Of a DNA stretch of 64,000 bases, positions 8,923 through 17,944 are shown piece after piece. A model generated the notes under the pieces. The model did no database searches, was not told where the DNA came from, and saw nothing but the letters and a program-made list of their open reading frames with translations. The DNA comes from VAZQ01 sp963827585. GTDB lineage: Bacteria > Pseudomonadota > Alphaproteobacteria > Rhizobiales > Xanthobacteraceae. Positions within the stretch are counted from its first letter, which is position 1. Each line of letters starts with the position of its first letter. Both the position numbers and the translations under genes were made by a program. The stretch is from assembly GCA_963827585.1 (NCBI GenBank), contig CAWHCK010000048.1:115923-179922 (forward strand), written 5' to 3'.

Positions 8923-9732
8923 ATGCAACTCGTGCATGCAGCCCGGGCTCTTCGCGCCGTGACCACGCGCGAGATCGTCAAGTTCGTGCAGCAGCGCGGG
9001 CGGCTCCTCTCGGCGCTGGTGCGGCCGCTGATGTGGCTCGCCGTGTTCGCCGCCGGCTTCTACAACGTGTTCGGGGTCTCGATCATCCCGCCGTACAAGA
9101 CCTACATCACCTATCAGGTCTATATCGTGCCCGGATTGCTCGGGATCATTCTCCTGTTCCACGGCATGCAGTCCTCGCTCTCCATGGTCTACGACCGCGA
9201 GATGGGCGTGATGCGGCTGCTGCTCACCGCGCCGCTGCCGCGCTGGCTGCTGCTCGCCTGCAAGCTCACGGCCGGAACGGCTCTGTCGGTGATCACCTGC
9301 TACGTCTTCCTCGCGGTCTGCATCCTGTTCGACGTGACCTTCGAGTGGAGCGGCTGGCTCTGCGTGCTGCCCGCCCTCATCGTCTCGGGGCTGATGCTGG
9401 GCGCGCTGTGGCTGTTTCTCTCGGTCTATATCCGGCAGGTGGAGAATTTTGCCGGCGCGATGAATTTCGTGATGTTTCCCATGTTCTTCTTCTCGTCTGC
9501 GCTCTACCCGCTGTGGAAGCTGCGCGAGGGCGGCTCCGAGCTCATCTATCTCGTCTCGCTCGCCAATCCCTTCACCCACGCGGTGGAGCTGATCCGCTAC
9601 GCCCTCTACGGCATGTTCGAGCCGATCGCGGCGGTGGTCGTCGTCGGCTCGACCGTGGTGTTCTTTCTGCTGGCGGTGATCGGCTACGACCCCCAGCGCG
9701 GCATGTTTCGCCGCAGCGTGCAGCCGGTGTGA
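8923..9732 (+). CDS. ABC-2 type permease, PedC-like
   Basis: This 269-aa inner-membrane protein has about six hydrophobic segments: WLAVFAAGFYNVFGVS, IVPGLLGIILLFHGM, LSVITCYVFLAVCILF, ALIVSGLMLGALWLFLSVYI, MNFVMFPMFFFSSALYPLW and AAVVVVGSTVVFFLLAVIGY. It ends a little after the last helix. It follows the binding-protein gene by 22 bp and has a GGGGGAGGG ribosome site. The family is the permease of the alcohol/PQQ-linked ABC system (PedC type). ABC-2 permeases are often exporters, so direction is uncertain; in P. putida the Ped system is described as needed for lanthanide use. The matching ATPase is encoded on the opposite strand at 5673-6444. Confidence 0.88.
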   Translation: MQLVHAARALRAVTTREIVKFVQQRGRLLSALVRPLMWLAVFAAGFYNVFGVSIIPPYKTYITYQVYIVPGLLGIILLFHGMQSSLSMVYDREMGVMRLLLTAPLPRWLLLACKLTAGTALSVITCYVFLAVCILFDVTFEWSGWLCVLPALIVSGLMLGALWLFLSVYIRQVENFAGAMNFVMFPMFFFSSALYPLWKLREGGSELIYLVSLANPFTHAVELIRYALYGMFEPIAAVVVVGSTVVFFLLAVIGYDPQRGMFRRSVQPV

Positions 9733-9752
9733 GAGGGCTGCTTCGCAGGGGT

Positions 9753-9872
9753 GTAGGATGGGTAGAGCCTTCAGGGCGTTTACGCCCGTCTTCGCGGGCT
9801 ACGGCGAAACCCATCACCTTCGGAAAGGCGCTGACGCTTGATGGGTTTCGCTGGCGCTCAACCCATCCTACG
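9753..9872. repeat. Intergenic repeat, family B
   Basis: The ends form an inverted repeat, GTAGGATGGGT against ACCCATCCTAC, with an inner GATGGGTTTCG / CGAAACCCATC pair. It fills the gap between the convergent permease and importer genes. Related elements with CGGGTTAG or TTGGGTTACG arms are at 44369-44549 and 49067-49134. Confidence 0.8.
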
Positions 9873-9880
9873 AGCCGGAA

Positions 9881-10615
9881 TCACAGATGCGCCTGGTTGA
9901 TGCGCTTGGCGATCTCCTCGCGCATGGCCGCCAGCTCCGCCGCGGTGTGTGACGCGCGCGGGCGCGCGACCTGCACTTCGGCGAGGACGCGCGCCGGGCT
10001 GACCGAGAGCAGCAATAGCCGGTCGGCGAGCCCGATCGCCTCGTCGACGTTGTGCGTCACCAGCAAGGTGGTGACGGGACGGGTGTCGACGAGCTCGGCC
10101 AGTTCCTCGCGTAGCCGCACCGCCAGTGCGTCGTCGAGCGACACGAACGGCTCGTCGAGCAGCAGCAGATCGGGCTCGACCGCAAACGCGCGCGCCAGCG
10201 CCACGCGCCGGGCGAGCCCGAGCGAAAGCTCGCCGGGATAGTGCGCGCGATGCGCCGCGAGGCCGAGCGTCTGGAACAGCGCCTCGAGCCCGGCATCGGT
10301 CGCCTGCGGGGCGGCGAGCCGCACGTTCTGCTCGACCGTGCGCCACGGCAACAGACGCGGCTCCTGGAACACCATGCCCAGCGTGCCGTGCGCAGGGAGC
10401 GCGACGCTGCCCTCGAAATCGCGGTCGAGCCCCGCGATGATGCGCAGCAGCGTGGTCTTGCCGCAGCCCGACGGCCCGACCAGCGCGGCCACCTCGCCGC
10501 TCTTGAGGCTGAACGCAAGCTCGCCCAGCACCTGCAGCTTCCCGCCGGAGGCAGCCTGAAACGATTTTTGGGTGATGCTGACGTCAAGCCGGTCTCGGAC
10601 GCCAGCGGGCGACAT
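9881..10615 (-). CDS. ABC importer ATPase, nitrate/sulfonate/taurine (SsuB/TauB) type
   Basis: This 244-aa ATPase has Walker A GPSGCGKTT, Q-loop VFQEPRLLPWRTV (typical of the SsuB/TauB/NrtD group), Walker B LLLLDEPF and the switch His in VTHNVDEA. The signature motif is atypical: LSLGLARRVALARA in place of LSGGQ. Start ATG 10613-10615 overlaps the end of the permease gene by 32 bp, so the genes are translationally coupled. A longer open frame upstream is an artefact of the permease's other frame. It energises the permease at 10584-11330 with the binding protein at 11327-12304. The substrate is unknown; its place between two quinoprotein modules suggests a solute linked to PQQ or alcohol metabolism. 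Confidence 0.88.
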   Translation of the reverse strand: MSPAGVRDRLDVSITQKSFQAASGGKLQVLGELAFSLKSGEVAALVGPSGCGKTTLLRIIAGLDRDFEGSVALPAHGTLGMVFQEPRLLPWRTVEQNVRLAAPQATDAGLEALFQTLGLAAHRAHYPGELSLGLARRVALARAFAVEPDLLLLDEPFVSLDDALAVRLREELAELVDTRPVTTLLVTHNVDEAIGLADRLLLLSVSPARVLAEVQVARPRASHTAAELAAMREEIAKRINQAHL

Positions 10616-11330
10616 GTCGTTCAAGCGGCTGCACCAGAAACGTTTCGATTGCCAGCATGACGGCGATGAAGGCGAGAGCATAGGCCAGGATGCGGGTGAC
10701 GTCGAACAGTTGGAACGCGACCCCGATCTCGAAGCCGACGCCGTTGGGACGTCCGAGCAGTTCGACAATGAGCACGATCTTCCAAACCAGCGACAGCCCG
10801 GAACGGGCGGCGGCAGCGAGATAGGGCGCAAGCTGCGGCAATATGACATGGCGCATGCGCGTCCATGCCCCCATGCGAAACACCTGCGCCATGTCGTCGA
10901 GCGCGCGGTCGAGCGAGCGCGCGCCTTCGCGCACGGTCACGGTCGCGATCGGAAGCTTGTTGAGCGCCACCGCGGCGATCGCGGCGGTTTCCGTGAGTCC
11001 GGCCCAGACATAGGCGAGCACGATGATCACCAAAGCCGGCAGGTTGAGCAGCACGATCAGCCAGGGATCGCCGAGCCGGTCGGCAAGCCGCGAACGGCCC
11101 ATGACCAGGCCGATCACCGAGCCGAGCACCATGGCGATGACGAATGCCACCGCGACGCGTGCGAGCGTGGCGCCGAGATTGAAGGCGAGCTCACCCGAGC
11201 GCGCTTCGTCGATGATCGCGACGGCCACGGTCTGCGGGTCCGGGAGCAGGCGCGCACCGGCAAGCTGCGAGCCGGCGTACCAGGCCGCGATCAGCAGGGC
11301 GAGGGAGAAGAGCCTTGCGCCCAAGTTCAC
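10584..11330 (-). CDS. ABC importer permease, SsuC/TauC type
   Basis: This 248-aa permease has the usual six hydrophobic segments (for example LFSLALLIAAWYAGSQLAG, VAVAFVIAMVLGSVIGLVMG, PWLIVLLNLPALVIIVLAYVW). Its EAA loop has the form GARSLDRALDDMAQVFRMGA ahead of the ILPQLAPYL segment. Translation begins at GTG 11328-11330, which overlaps the TGA of the binding-protein gene as GTGA; no other start fits so well. It forms the inner-membrane channel of the importer with the ATPase at 9881-10615. Confidence 0.88.
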   Translation of the reverse strand: MNLGARLFSLALLIAAWYAGSQLAGARLLPDPQTVAVAIIDEARSGELAFNLGATLARVAVAFVIAMVLGSVIGLVMGRSRLADRLGDPWLIVLLNLPALVIIVLAYVWAGLTETAAIAAVALNKLPIATVTVREGARSLDRALDDMAQVFRMGAWTRMRHVILPQLAPYLAAAARSGLSLVWKIVLIVELLGRPNGVGFEIGVAFQLFDVTRILAYALAFIAVMLAIETFLVQPLERHVARWRPRPA

Positions 11331-12304
11331 TCCCCCGCAGCCGGCCGGTAGAACGTCCCGGCCGCGAGCTCGCGGCTCGGGCCGACGAGTTCCGCGCCGC
11401 CGACCTCGGCGAGCACCTGGTACAAGGCGCGGGCATCCGCCTCCTCCTCGGCGAGCGGGCGGCGCACGATGCCTTCGCCGTAGCGCTGGCGGTAGATCGC
11501 CAATGCCTTCGCGTCGGTGATGCGGATGCGCGGCGCGAGCCGCTGCCACTCGGCCTCCGAGGCGGCGAGAATGTCCTTGGCCTGGCGCGCCGCCGTAAGG
11601 AAGCGGTCGACGGTCGATCGGTGGCGTGCCGCCCAGGTGCCGTCGAACGTATAGCCCACGATCGCGACCGGACCCTTGGCGCCGAGTCCCTTCATGACGC
11701 TGTCCATGCCGATCGCGCGCTGGTGGCCCTTGCCCTCGAGATCGGCGCAGAAGTTCCAGAACGTGAGCGTGGCGTCGGTCTCGCCCTGCAGTGCCTTCTC
11801 CGACAACAGCGGCGGCGCGCCGTAGACGACCGTCGCCTGGCGCCTGAGATCGACGCCCGCGCGCCGTCCCAGCGCCTGCAGCAGCAGCCAGCTCTTGTCG
11901 AGCGGGCCGCCCGCGACGGCGAGCTTCTTGCCCTTGAGATCGACGATCTCCCGGATCGGCGAGTGCGGCGGCACCATCACCGCGCCCAACGTGCTCGACG
12001 AGGGATAGAACACCAGGCTGTCGCCGAGCGCCCGCTCGCGCGCAACCCACAGCCAATCCGACAGCATGAGGTCGGCCGAGCCGCCCTTGAGCGCGATCTT
12101 GCCGGCTTCCGTGGAGGCGAGTTCCACCGGCTCGATCGCGAGATCAAGCTTGCGGTCGAGGCCGTGGGCCTTGATGACGTCGAGTTCCCACGCCAGCGTG
12201 CCGGTTTTTTGCACCGCAAGACGAATGCGGTCGGCAGCCGTGGCGCTCGTCGCGACGGCAAGCACGACAACGGCGGTGAGCGCAGAACCCAGCATGCGTA
12301 CCAT
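11327..12304 (-). CDS. ABC importer periplasmic binding protein, SsuA/NMT1-like
   Basis: This ~325-aa protein has a signal peptide (MLGSALTAVVVLAVATSATAA) and a two-lobe binding fold of the aliphatic sulfonate/nitrate/taurine group (IRLAVQKTGTLAWELDVIKAH, then DLMLSDWLWVARERALG). I start at ATG 12302-12304; a second ATG nine bases on is equally possible, while the longer frame begins with a charged stretch. It is the first gene of a tight three-gene minus-strand operon and is divergent from the PQQ dehydrogenase at 12485 across 180 bp. The ligand cannot be predicted. Similar binding proteins occur in quinoprotein loci, so the pairing may be functional. Confidence 0.85.
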   Translation of the reverse strand: MVRMLGSALTAVVVLAVATSATAADRIRLAVQKTGTLAWELDVIKAHGLDRKLDLAIEPVELASTEAGKIALKGGSADLMLSDWLWVARERALGDSLVFYPSSSTLGAVMVPPHSPIREIVDLKGKKLAVAGGPLDKSWLLLQALGRRAGVDLRRQATVVYGAPPLLSEKALQGETDATLTFWNFCADLEGKGHQRAIGMDSVMKGLGAKGPVAIVGYTFDGTWAARHRSTVDRFLTAARQAKDILAASEAEWQRLAPRIRITDAKALAIYRQRYGEGIVRRPLAEEEADARALYQVLAEVGGAELVGPSRELAAGTFYRPAAGE

Positions 12305-12484
12305 CGACAGACGATGCCATAGCTTGCGCCGCTTGCAAATGCGGTGATCGGACACCATCCGCGTGGCTTTTCTTTTCGGTCCACAGGGCCGCTTGCGCGC
12401 GCTATAGTCGCCGAGCAGGCGGCCCGCCGATCGGGGCGGACAACAACAAAACCGCAGCCGACCTGAAGTCGAGGAGGAAACATC

Positions 12485-14179
12485 ATGCTGCGATCAACGC
12501 TGTTGGCCGCGCTCGTGAGCGTGGCACTTCCGATGACGACGCTCGCCCAGACCACGGACGAGCTCAAGAACGACGAAAAGACGCCGGGCGACGTACTGAC
12601 CTATGGCATGGGCTATGGCCATCAGCGCTTCAGCCCGCTCACGCAGATCAATCGTGACAACGTCAAGCGCCTCGTGCCGGCGTGGTCGTACAGCATGGCC
12701 GACAACAACGGCCAGCAGTCGCATGCGCTGATCAAGGACGGGGTGATGTACATCACCGACCATGCCAAGACCGTCGCCCTCGACGCCCTGACCGGCAAAC
12801 AAATCTGGAAGGCGACGATCGAATACCCGCCCGAGACGACGCGGATCGTGTGCTGCGGCATCGTCAACCGCGGTAGCGCGCTGCTCGACGGCAAGCTGTT
12901 CCGCACGACCCTCGACGCCAGCGTGATCGCCCTCGACAGCAAGACCGGCAAGGAGCTCTGGCGCACGAAGTCGGCCGACCCCAAGGACGGCTTCTCCATG
13001 ACGGTCGCGCCCTTGGTCGCCAACGGCGTGGTCATCGCCGGTGTCGCCGGCGCGGAATACGGCCATCGCGGTTATCTCGAAGCCTATGATCCGCAAACCG
13101 GCAAAGTGCTGTGGCGCACCTGGACCATTCCAGAGCCGGGCCAAAAAGGCTCCGACACATGGCCGGCCAACGATTCCTGGAAGACCGGCGGCGGCAGCAC
13201 CTGGCTCACCGGCTCCTACGATCCCGAGCTCGATCTCGTGTTCTGGGGCACCGGCAATCCCGCACCTTGGAACCCGCTCGGCCGCGTCGGCGACAATCTC
13301 TACACCAATACGATTCTGGCCGTTCGGCCGAAGACCGGCGAGGTCGTCTGGCACTACCAGACCTCACCGGGCGATCCGTTCGACTATGACGGCGTGAACG
13401 AGCTGGTCCAGGCGGAACTCCCGGTGAACGGGACGAACCGCAAGGTGATCATGCAGGCTCACCGCAACGGGTTCTTCTACGTGCTCGATCGCGCGACCGG
13501 AAAGCTCGTCGCCGCGAACAAGTTCGTCAAGGTGAACTGGGCGGACGGCATCGACCCGGAGACCGGCCGTCCGGTGTGGAGCGCGGAGACGAAATCCGTC
13601 TTTGAAAAAGGCGCCGGTCACAAGGTCAGAATCTGGCCCTCCCTGGTCGGCGGCAAGAACTGGGCGCCCATGTCCTACAGCCCGCAGACGCGTCTCGCCT
13701 ATGTGAATTCGACCGACTTCGGCTGGGACTACGAGACGCAGTCGCTCGAGGAACTGGCGAAGCTCAAGCCCGGCGTCACGCCCTACTTCGGCGTGAAGCG
13801 TGAGTACGTCTTCGACCATCCCGACGGACGCGGACACTTGCGTGCGATCGACCCGCTCACCGGCAAGTCCAAGTGGGCGCTTGCGCTCAAGAGCCCGAAC
13901 ATGTCCGGGACGATGGCGACGGCCGGCGGCCTTGTGTTCACCGGCCAGCTCACCGGCGAGTTCGTGGCGGTCGACGCCGAATCCGGCAAGGTGCTGTGGC
14001 AATTCCAGATGGGGGCCGGCAGCGTCGGACAGCCCATCACCTGGGAGCGCGACGGCAAGCAATACGTCACCACGACGAGCGGTTCGTCCGGCCCCTATGT
14101 GATGCGCGTGGGCGATCCCAACCTCGCCAACGTGCCGCCCGGCGGAATGGTCTGGACCTTCAAGCTGTTCGAGAACTGA
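12485..14179 (+). CDS. PQQ-dependent alcohol dehydrogenase, lanthanide-type signature (second copy)
   Basis: This is a 564-aa periplasmic quinoprotein of the XoxF/ExaF group. The start is ATG 12485 behind a strong GAGGAGGAAAC ribosome site, and the signal peptide is MLRSTLLAALVSVALPMTTLA. It has the C123-C124 disulphide pair, metal ligands E191 and N258, and the active-site segment GDPFDYDGVNE with catalytic D300 and the additional D302. D302 is the residue that marks lanthanide-dependent enzymes. Docking motifs (TGKxxW) recur through the propeller. A small cytochrome c follows at 14270. It is the more XoxF-like of the two copies because its active site reads DYDGVNE. Natural substrate (methanol, ethanol or another primary alcohol) is not decidable here. 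Confidence 0.93.
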   Translation: MLRSTLLAALVSVALPMTTLAQTTDELKNDEKTPGDVLTYGMGYGHQRFSPLTQINRDNVKRLVPAWSYSMADNNGQQSHALIKDGVMYITDHAKTVALDALTGKQIWKATIEYPPETTRIVCCGIVNRGSALLDGKLFRTTLDASVIALDSKTGKELWRTKSADPKDGFSMTVAPLVANGVVIAGVAGAEYGHRGYLEAYDPQTGKVLWRTWTIPEPGQKGSDTWPANDSWKTGGGSTWLTGSYDPELDLVFWGTGNPAPWNPLGRVGDNLYTNTILAVRPKTGEVVWHYQTSPGDPFDYDGVNELVQAELPVNGTNRKVIMQAHRNGFFYVLDRATGKLVAANKFVKVNWADGIDPETGRPVWSAETKSVFEKGAGHKVRIWPSLVGGKNWAPMSYSPQTRLAYVNSTDFGWDYETQSLEELAKLKPGVTPYFGVKREYVFDHPDGRGHLRAIDPLTGKSKWALALKSPNMSGTMATAGGLVFTGQLTGEFVAVDAESGKVLWQFQMGAGSVGQPITWERDGKQYVTTTSGSSGPYVMRVGDPNLANVPPGGMVWTFKLFEN

Positions 14180-14269
14180 GCCACGCACGCTGCGAGGCCG
14201 CGGCATCGCGCGGCCTCGCAGCCGGCGAAACGCGTTGCACCTCCCGTCATCCGGACTGTAAGTATCGTC

Positions 14270-14596
14270 ATGCGAGCATGGCTTGTTGCCGTGGCGGGAT
14301 TTGCTTTGGCCTTGGCGCCCACTTCATCCTCGGGCCAGCCTGCGGTCAACGCCGAGAGTGCCGTAAAGGGCGAGAGCGTCTATTCCGACTTTTGCTGGAC
14401 CTGCCACGGCGAACGGCTGCGCAACCCCGGTGGCGGCACGAGCTTCGACCTGCGGCGGTTGCGGCCGGAGGATTATGCTCGCTTCGTCAACGCCGTGCTC
14501 AACGGGAAGAACACCATGCCGCCGTGGCGCGGCGTGCTCGACCAGGAGCAGGTCGATGCGATATGGGCCTATATCCGCGTGACCGTGGATCGCTGA
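14270..14596 (+). CDS. Small periplasmic c-type cytochrome, partner of PQQ dehydrogenase (second copy)
   Basis: A 108-aa exported cytochrome: the signal peptide is MRAWLVAVAGFALALAPTSSS, the haem site is CWTCHG and the likely axial Met is in NTMPPWRG. It lies 90 bp downstream of the PQQ dehydrogenase at 12485-14179 on the same strand. It matches the cytochrome at 594-914 in length, haem position and C-terminal motif, so the dehydrogenase-cytochrome module has been duplicated. Expected role: one-electron acceptor from the quinoprotein. Confidence 0.87.
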   Translation: MRAWLVAVAGFALALAPTSSSGQPAVNAESAVKGESVYSDFCWTCHGERLRNPGGGTSFDLRRLRPEDYARFVNAVLNGKNTMPPWRGVLDQEQVDAIWAYIRVTVDR

Positions 14597-14632
14597 AGCC
14601 GCGCCGGTCGGATCGCTAGATTCTTCGATTTT

Positions 14633-14681
14633 GCGCATGTTCTAATCGGACGACCGGTGCCCACTTTTCCGGAACATGCGC
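14633..14681. repeat. Palindromic repeat, family F (intact copy)
   Basis: Perfect 10-bp arms GCGCATGTTC (14633-14642) and GAACATGCGC (14672-14681) enclose ACCGGTGCCCACTTTTCCGG. The same core, interrupted by another palindrome, is at 56323-56395. Confidence 0.8.
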
Positions 14682-14761
14682 TAAGCGCCGCCCCGAGGTT
14701 GCCTCGCCCGTGCAAATGATCAAGATGGATCGCTGACGCAGATCCGCGACGCGAGGTGAGC

Positions 14762-15823
14762 ATGGAATTCGGTGTCTTCGATCACCTCGATCGCTATGGC
14801 GGCCCGCTCGCGGACTATTACGAGGATCGCCTCAAGATTGCGGAAGCCTACGATCGCGCGGGATTCTACGCCTACCATCTCGCCGAGCACCATTCGACGC
14901 CGCTCGGCATGGCGCCCTCGCCGAGCGTGTTCCTGTCCGCCGTCGCACAGCGCACGACGCGACTTCGGTTCGGTCCGCTGGTCTGGGCGATGCCGCTCCA
15001 CCATCCGCTGCGGCTGATCGAGGAAATCTGCATGCTCGATCAGCTGAGCGGCGGCCGGCTCGAGATCGGGTTCGGACGCGGTTCCGTTCCAATCGAGCTC
15101 GAATATTACGGCGCCGATCCCGACGAGGCGCAGGAGGTCTATGCCGAAGCGGTCGAGCTCGTGCTCAAGGGGTTGACGCACAAGTTGCTCGATTTCAAGG
15201 GCAAGCGGTTTTCGTTCAGCAACGTGCCGATGGAAATCGCGCCGCTGCAGAAGCCGCATCCCCCGATCTGGTATGGCGTTCACATGCCGGACAGCGCCGA
15301 GCGCGCGGCGCGGCGGAATCTCAACGTCGTCAGTCTCGATCCGCCGAAGGAAACTCGTCTCTCGATCGATCGCTACCGCACGATCTGGCCGCAGGTCCAC
15401 GCACCCACCGTGGCCTTTCCCAAGCTCGGCCTCGGCCGCTTCATCGTGGTTGCGCCGACCGATGCCGAGGCGCTGACGCTCGCCCGTCGCGCCTACCTCG
15501 TCTGGCACGCGAGCTTCACCTACCTGTTCCGGCGGCACGATCGCGCGCAGTCGCATCCGCGCCCCGCTACCTTCGACCGGGTGATCGAACGCGGCCAGGG
15601 AATTGCCGGCGCGCCCGCAACGGTCGCCGAATTCCTCTCCTCCCAGCTCGACGCGACCGGTTGCAATTACGTCGTCGGGCAGTTCGCCTTCGGCGATTTG
15701 ACCCGTGACGAAAACCTGCGGTCCATCGGCCTGTTCGCCCGCGAGGTGATGCCGGTCCTGCGGACGAAAGCGACCGCGGGCGCGAAACAAATGGCCGGCG
15801 TTGCGGCACATGACCGCGATTGA
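14762..15823 (+). CDS. Luciferase-like (LLM) flavin-dependent monooxygenase
   Basis: This 353-aa protein has the bacterial-luciferase TIM-barrel fold (MEFGVFDHLDRYGGPLADYYEDRL, shown in parts: EFGVFDH at the start, AEHHSTPLGMAPSPSVFLSA, LDQLSGGRLEIGFGRG). These enzymes use reduced FMN and oxygen to oxidise aldehydes, ketones, sulfonates or heterocycles. ATG 14762 is chosen over an in-frame GTG at 14756; GCGAGGTG serves as ribosome site. It is 39 bp upstream of the HyuA gene, so it likely shares a transcript with HyuAB. No NAD(P)H-flavin reductase is in view. Substrate is unknown. Confidence 0.87.
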   Translation: MEFGVFDHLDRYGGPLADYYEDRLKIAEAYDRAGFYAYHLAEHHSTPLGMAPSPSVFLSAVAQRTTRLRFGPLVWAMPLHHPLRLIEEICMLDQLSGGRLEIGFGRGSVPIELEYYGADPDEAQEVYAEAVELVLKGLTHKLLDFKGKRFSFSNVPMEIAPLQKPHPPIWYGVHMPDSAERAARRNLNVVSLDPPKETRLSIDRYRTIWPQVHAPTVAFPKLGLGRFIVVAPTDAEALTLARRAYLVWHASFTYLFRRHDRAQSHPRPATFDRVIERGQGIAGAPATVAEFLSSQLDATGCNYVVGQFAFGDLTRDENLRSIGLFAREVMPVLRTKATAGAKQMAGVAAHDRD

Positions 15824-15862
15824 TATCGTCGCGCGCGCATAAAATTCTCCCGGAGTTGCTGT

Positions 15863-17942
15863 TTGAGCACCATGGAGTCGAGTCAGGTTCGGCTGTCGGC
15901 CGACGTGGGCGGGACCTTCACCGACGTGGCCGCTTTCGACGAGACGACGGGGGAGCTCCGCCTGGGAAAGACGCTCACGACGCCGGCGCGGCTCGTCACC
16001 GGCATCGAGAACGGAGTGACGAAGGCCGGCGCGCAGTTCCGCGCCGCGCGGCTGTTCCTGCACGGCACCACGGTTGCGATCAACACCATCCTGGAGCGGA
16101 CCGGGGCGGCGTGCGCGCTCCTCACCACCCAGGGATTTCGCGACATCTACGAGATCGGCCGCGTCAACCGGCCGGAATCCTACAATCTGTTCTTCCGCCG
16201 CCACGAGCCGTTGATCGAACGCGACCTGCGCTACGAGATCCGCGAGCGCATGGACGCGCAAGGGAAGGTCTTGATCAAGCTCGACGAGGAGTGAGGTGCG
16301 CGCGGCCGTCGACGACGCGGTCGGGCAGGGCGTGCAGGCCATCGCCATTCTGTTCCTGCATTCCTACCGCAACCCCGCGCATGAGCGGCGGGCGAGGGAG
16401 ATCATTGCGGAGCGCCATCCCGAGCTCTTCGTCACCGCCTCGCACGAGCTGTCGCAGGAGTATCGCGAGTTCGAGCGCACCTCGACGGCCGCCGCGAACG
16501 CCTATATCGGCCCGAAGGTGCGGCGTTATCTCGGCGAGATGGGCGAGCACCTCGAAGCCGCCGGCTTCGGCGGCGACTTCCTCATCGTGCAATCGACCGG
16601 CGGCCTGTTCGACGTCGCGGAGGCGCAAACCGCGTGCATTCGGATGCTGGAATCCGGACCCGCGGCGGGAGTCATCGGCACCAAGGCGCTGTGCGACGGC
16701 ATCGGGCTAAAGAACGCCATCGCCTTCGACATGGGCGGCACCACCGCCAAGGCCGGCGTCATCGATGGCGGCGAGGTGCTGATGACCGGCAGCGCGCTCA
16801 TCGGCGGCTACGCCACCGGGCTGCCGGTGCAGATTCCGATGATCGACATCCAGGAGGTCGGCACCGGCGGCGGCTCGATCGCGCGCGTCGACATGGGCGC
16901 GCTGCATGTCGGGCCGGAAAGCGCGGGCGCGGAGCCCGGTCCGGTATGCTACGGGCTCGGCGGCACGGAGCCGACCGTCACCGACGCCAACCTCGTTCTC
17001 GGGCGGCTCGGCGCCGACCGGTTTCTCGGCGGGGAGATGCGGCTCGACCTTGAAGGCGCAAAGCGCGCGCTCGATGCGCGCGTCGCCACGCCGCTCGGCC
17101 TCGATCTCACGCAGGCCGCCGACGGCATCCTGCGCATCGCCACCACCAAGATGTCCCACATGGTGCGCTGGGTCACCACCGAGCGCGGCCTCGATGCCGC
17201 CGATTTCACGCTCGTCGCCTATGGCGGCGCCGGCCCCTTGCACGCGGCCATGGTCGCGCGCGAACTGCGCATCGCCAAGGTCGTCATCCCGCGTGCGCCT
17301 GGCCATTTCTCCGCCTATGGCATGCTGGTCGCCGACCTGCGGCGCGATTTCGTCAATACCTGGTTCACGCCGCTCGCCGAGGCATCGTTCGCGACCATGG
17401 ACGCCATCTACGGCGAGATGGAGCGGCGCGGCCGCGAGGCCGTGCGCCGGAGCGGGATCGCCGTTGCCGGCGTCGCCGTACAGCGCGCGGCGGACATGCG
17501 CTATGTCGGGCAGGAGCACGCCGTCACGGTGGAGCTTCCGATCGAGCTGTTCGCGGCCGAGGATCGCGACGGCATCAAGCAGCGCTTCGATGCCGTGCAC
17601 GCGACGCGCTACGGCTATTCCGCCGCCGGCGAAAAGGCCGAGATCGTGAGCCTGCGCAGCGCGACCACCGGCCTCCTGCGCAAGCCTGCATTCGAGCCCA
17701 TCGCCGCAGGCGCCGCCGCGCCGCCGGCTTGCGCCTTGCGCGGCACCCGCGCGGTCTATTTCGCCGAGGCCGGCCGCCACGTGGACACGCCGGCCTACGA
17801 TCGCGCTTCCCTGCTCGCCGACAATCGCATCGCCGGACCCGCGCTGATCGAGGAATATGCCTCCACCACCGTCGTCCATCCCGGCGACGTCGTCACGGTC
17901 GATGCCTTCGGCGATCTGGTGATCGAGATTTTGCGGAGCTGA
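15863..17942 (+). CDS. hyuA: Hydantoinase/oxoprolinase subunit A, HyuA (one frameshift)
   Basis: The N-terminal part carries the ATPase motif ADVGGTFTDV and the HyuA segment LFLHGTTVAINTILERTGA; the rest carries AFDMGGTTAKAGVIDGGE and GTGGGSIARVD. Together they form a complete ATP-dependent amidohydrolase/carboxylase A subunit of ~690 aa. The frame breaks at ~16291, where an extra T turns the expected LDEEEVRAAVDD into a TGA stop; the remainder is open from 16296. TTG 15863 has the better ribosome-site spacing (GGAG), ATG 15872 is the alternative. It pairs with HyuB immediately downstream. The family includes N-methylhydantoinase, oxoprolinase and acetone or acetophenone carboxylase, so the substrate stays open. 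Confidence 0.88.
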
Positions 17943-17944
17943 GG

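Noticed and set aside
12403..12408. A TATAGT promoter -10 box upstream of the PQQ dehydrogenase at 12485
   Set aside because: No matching -35 box lies 16-18 bp upstream, so I do not list it as a promoter.
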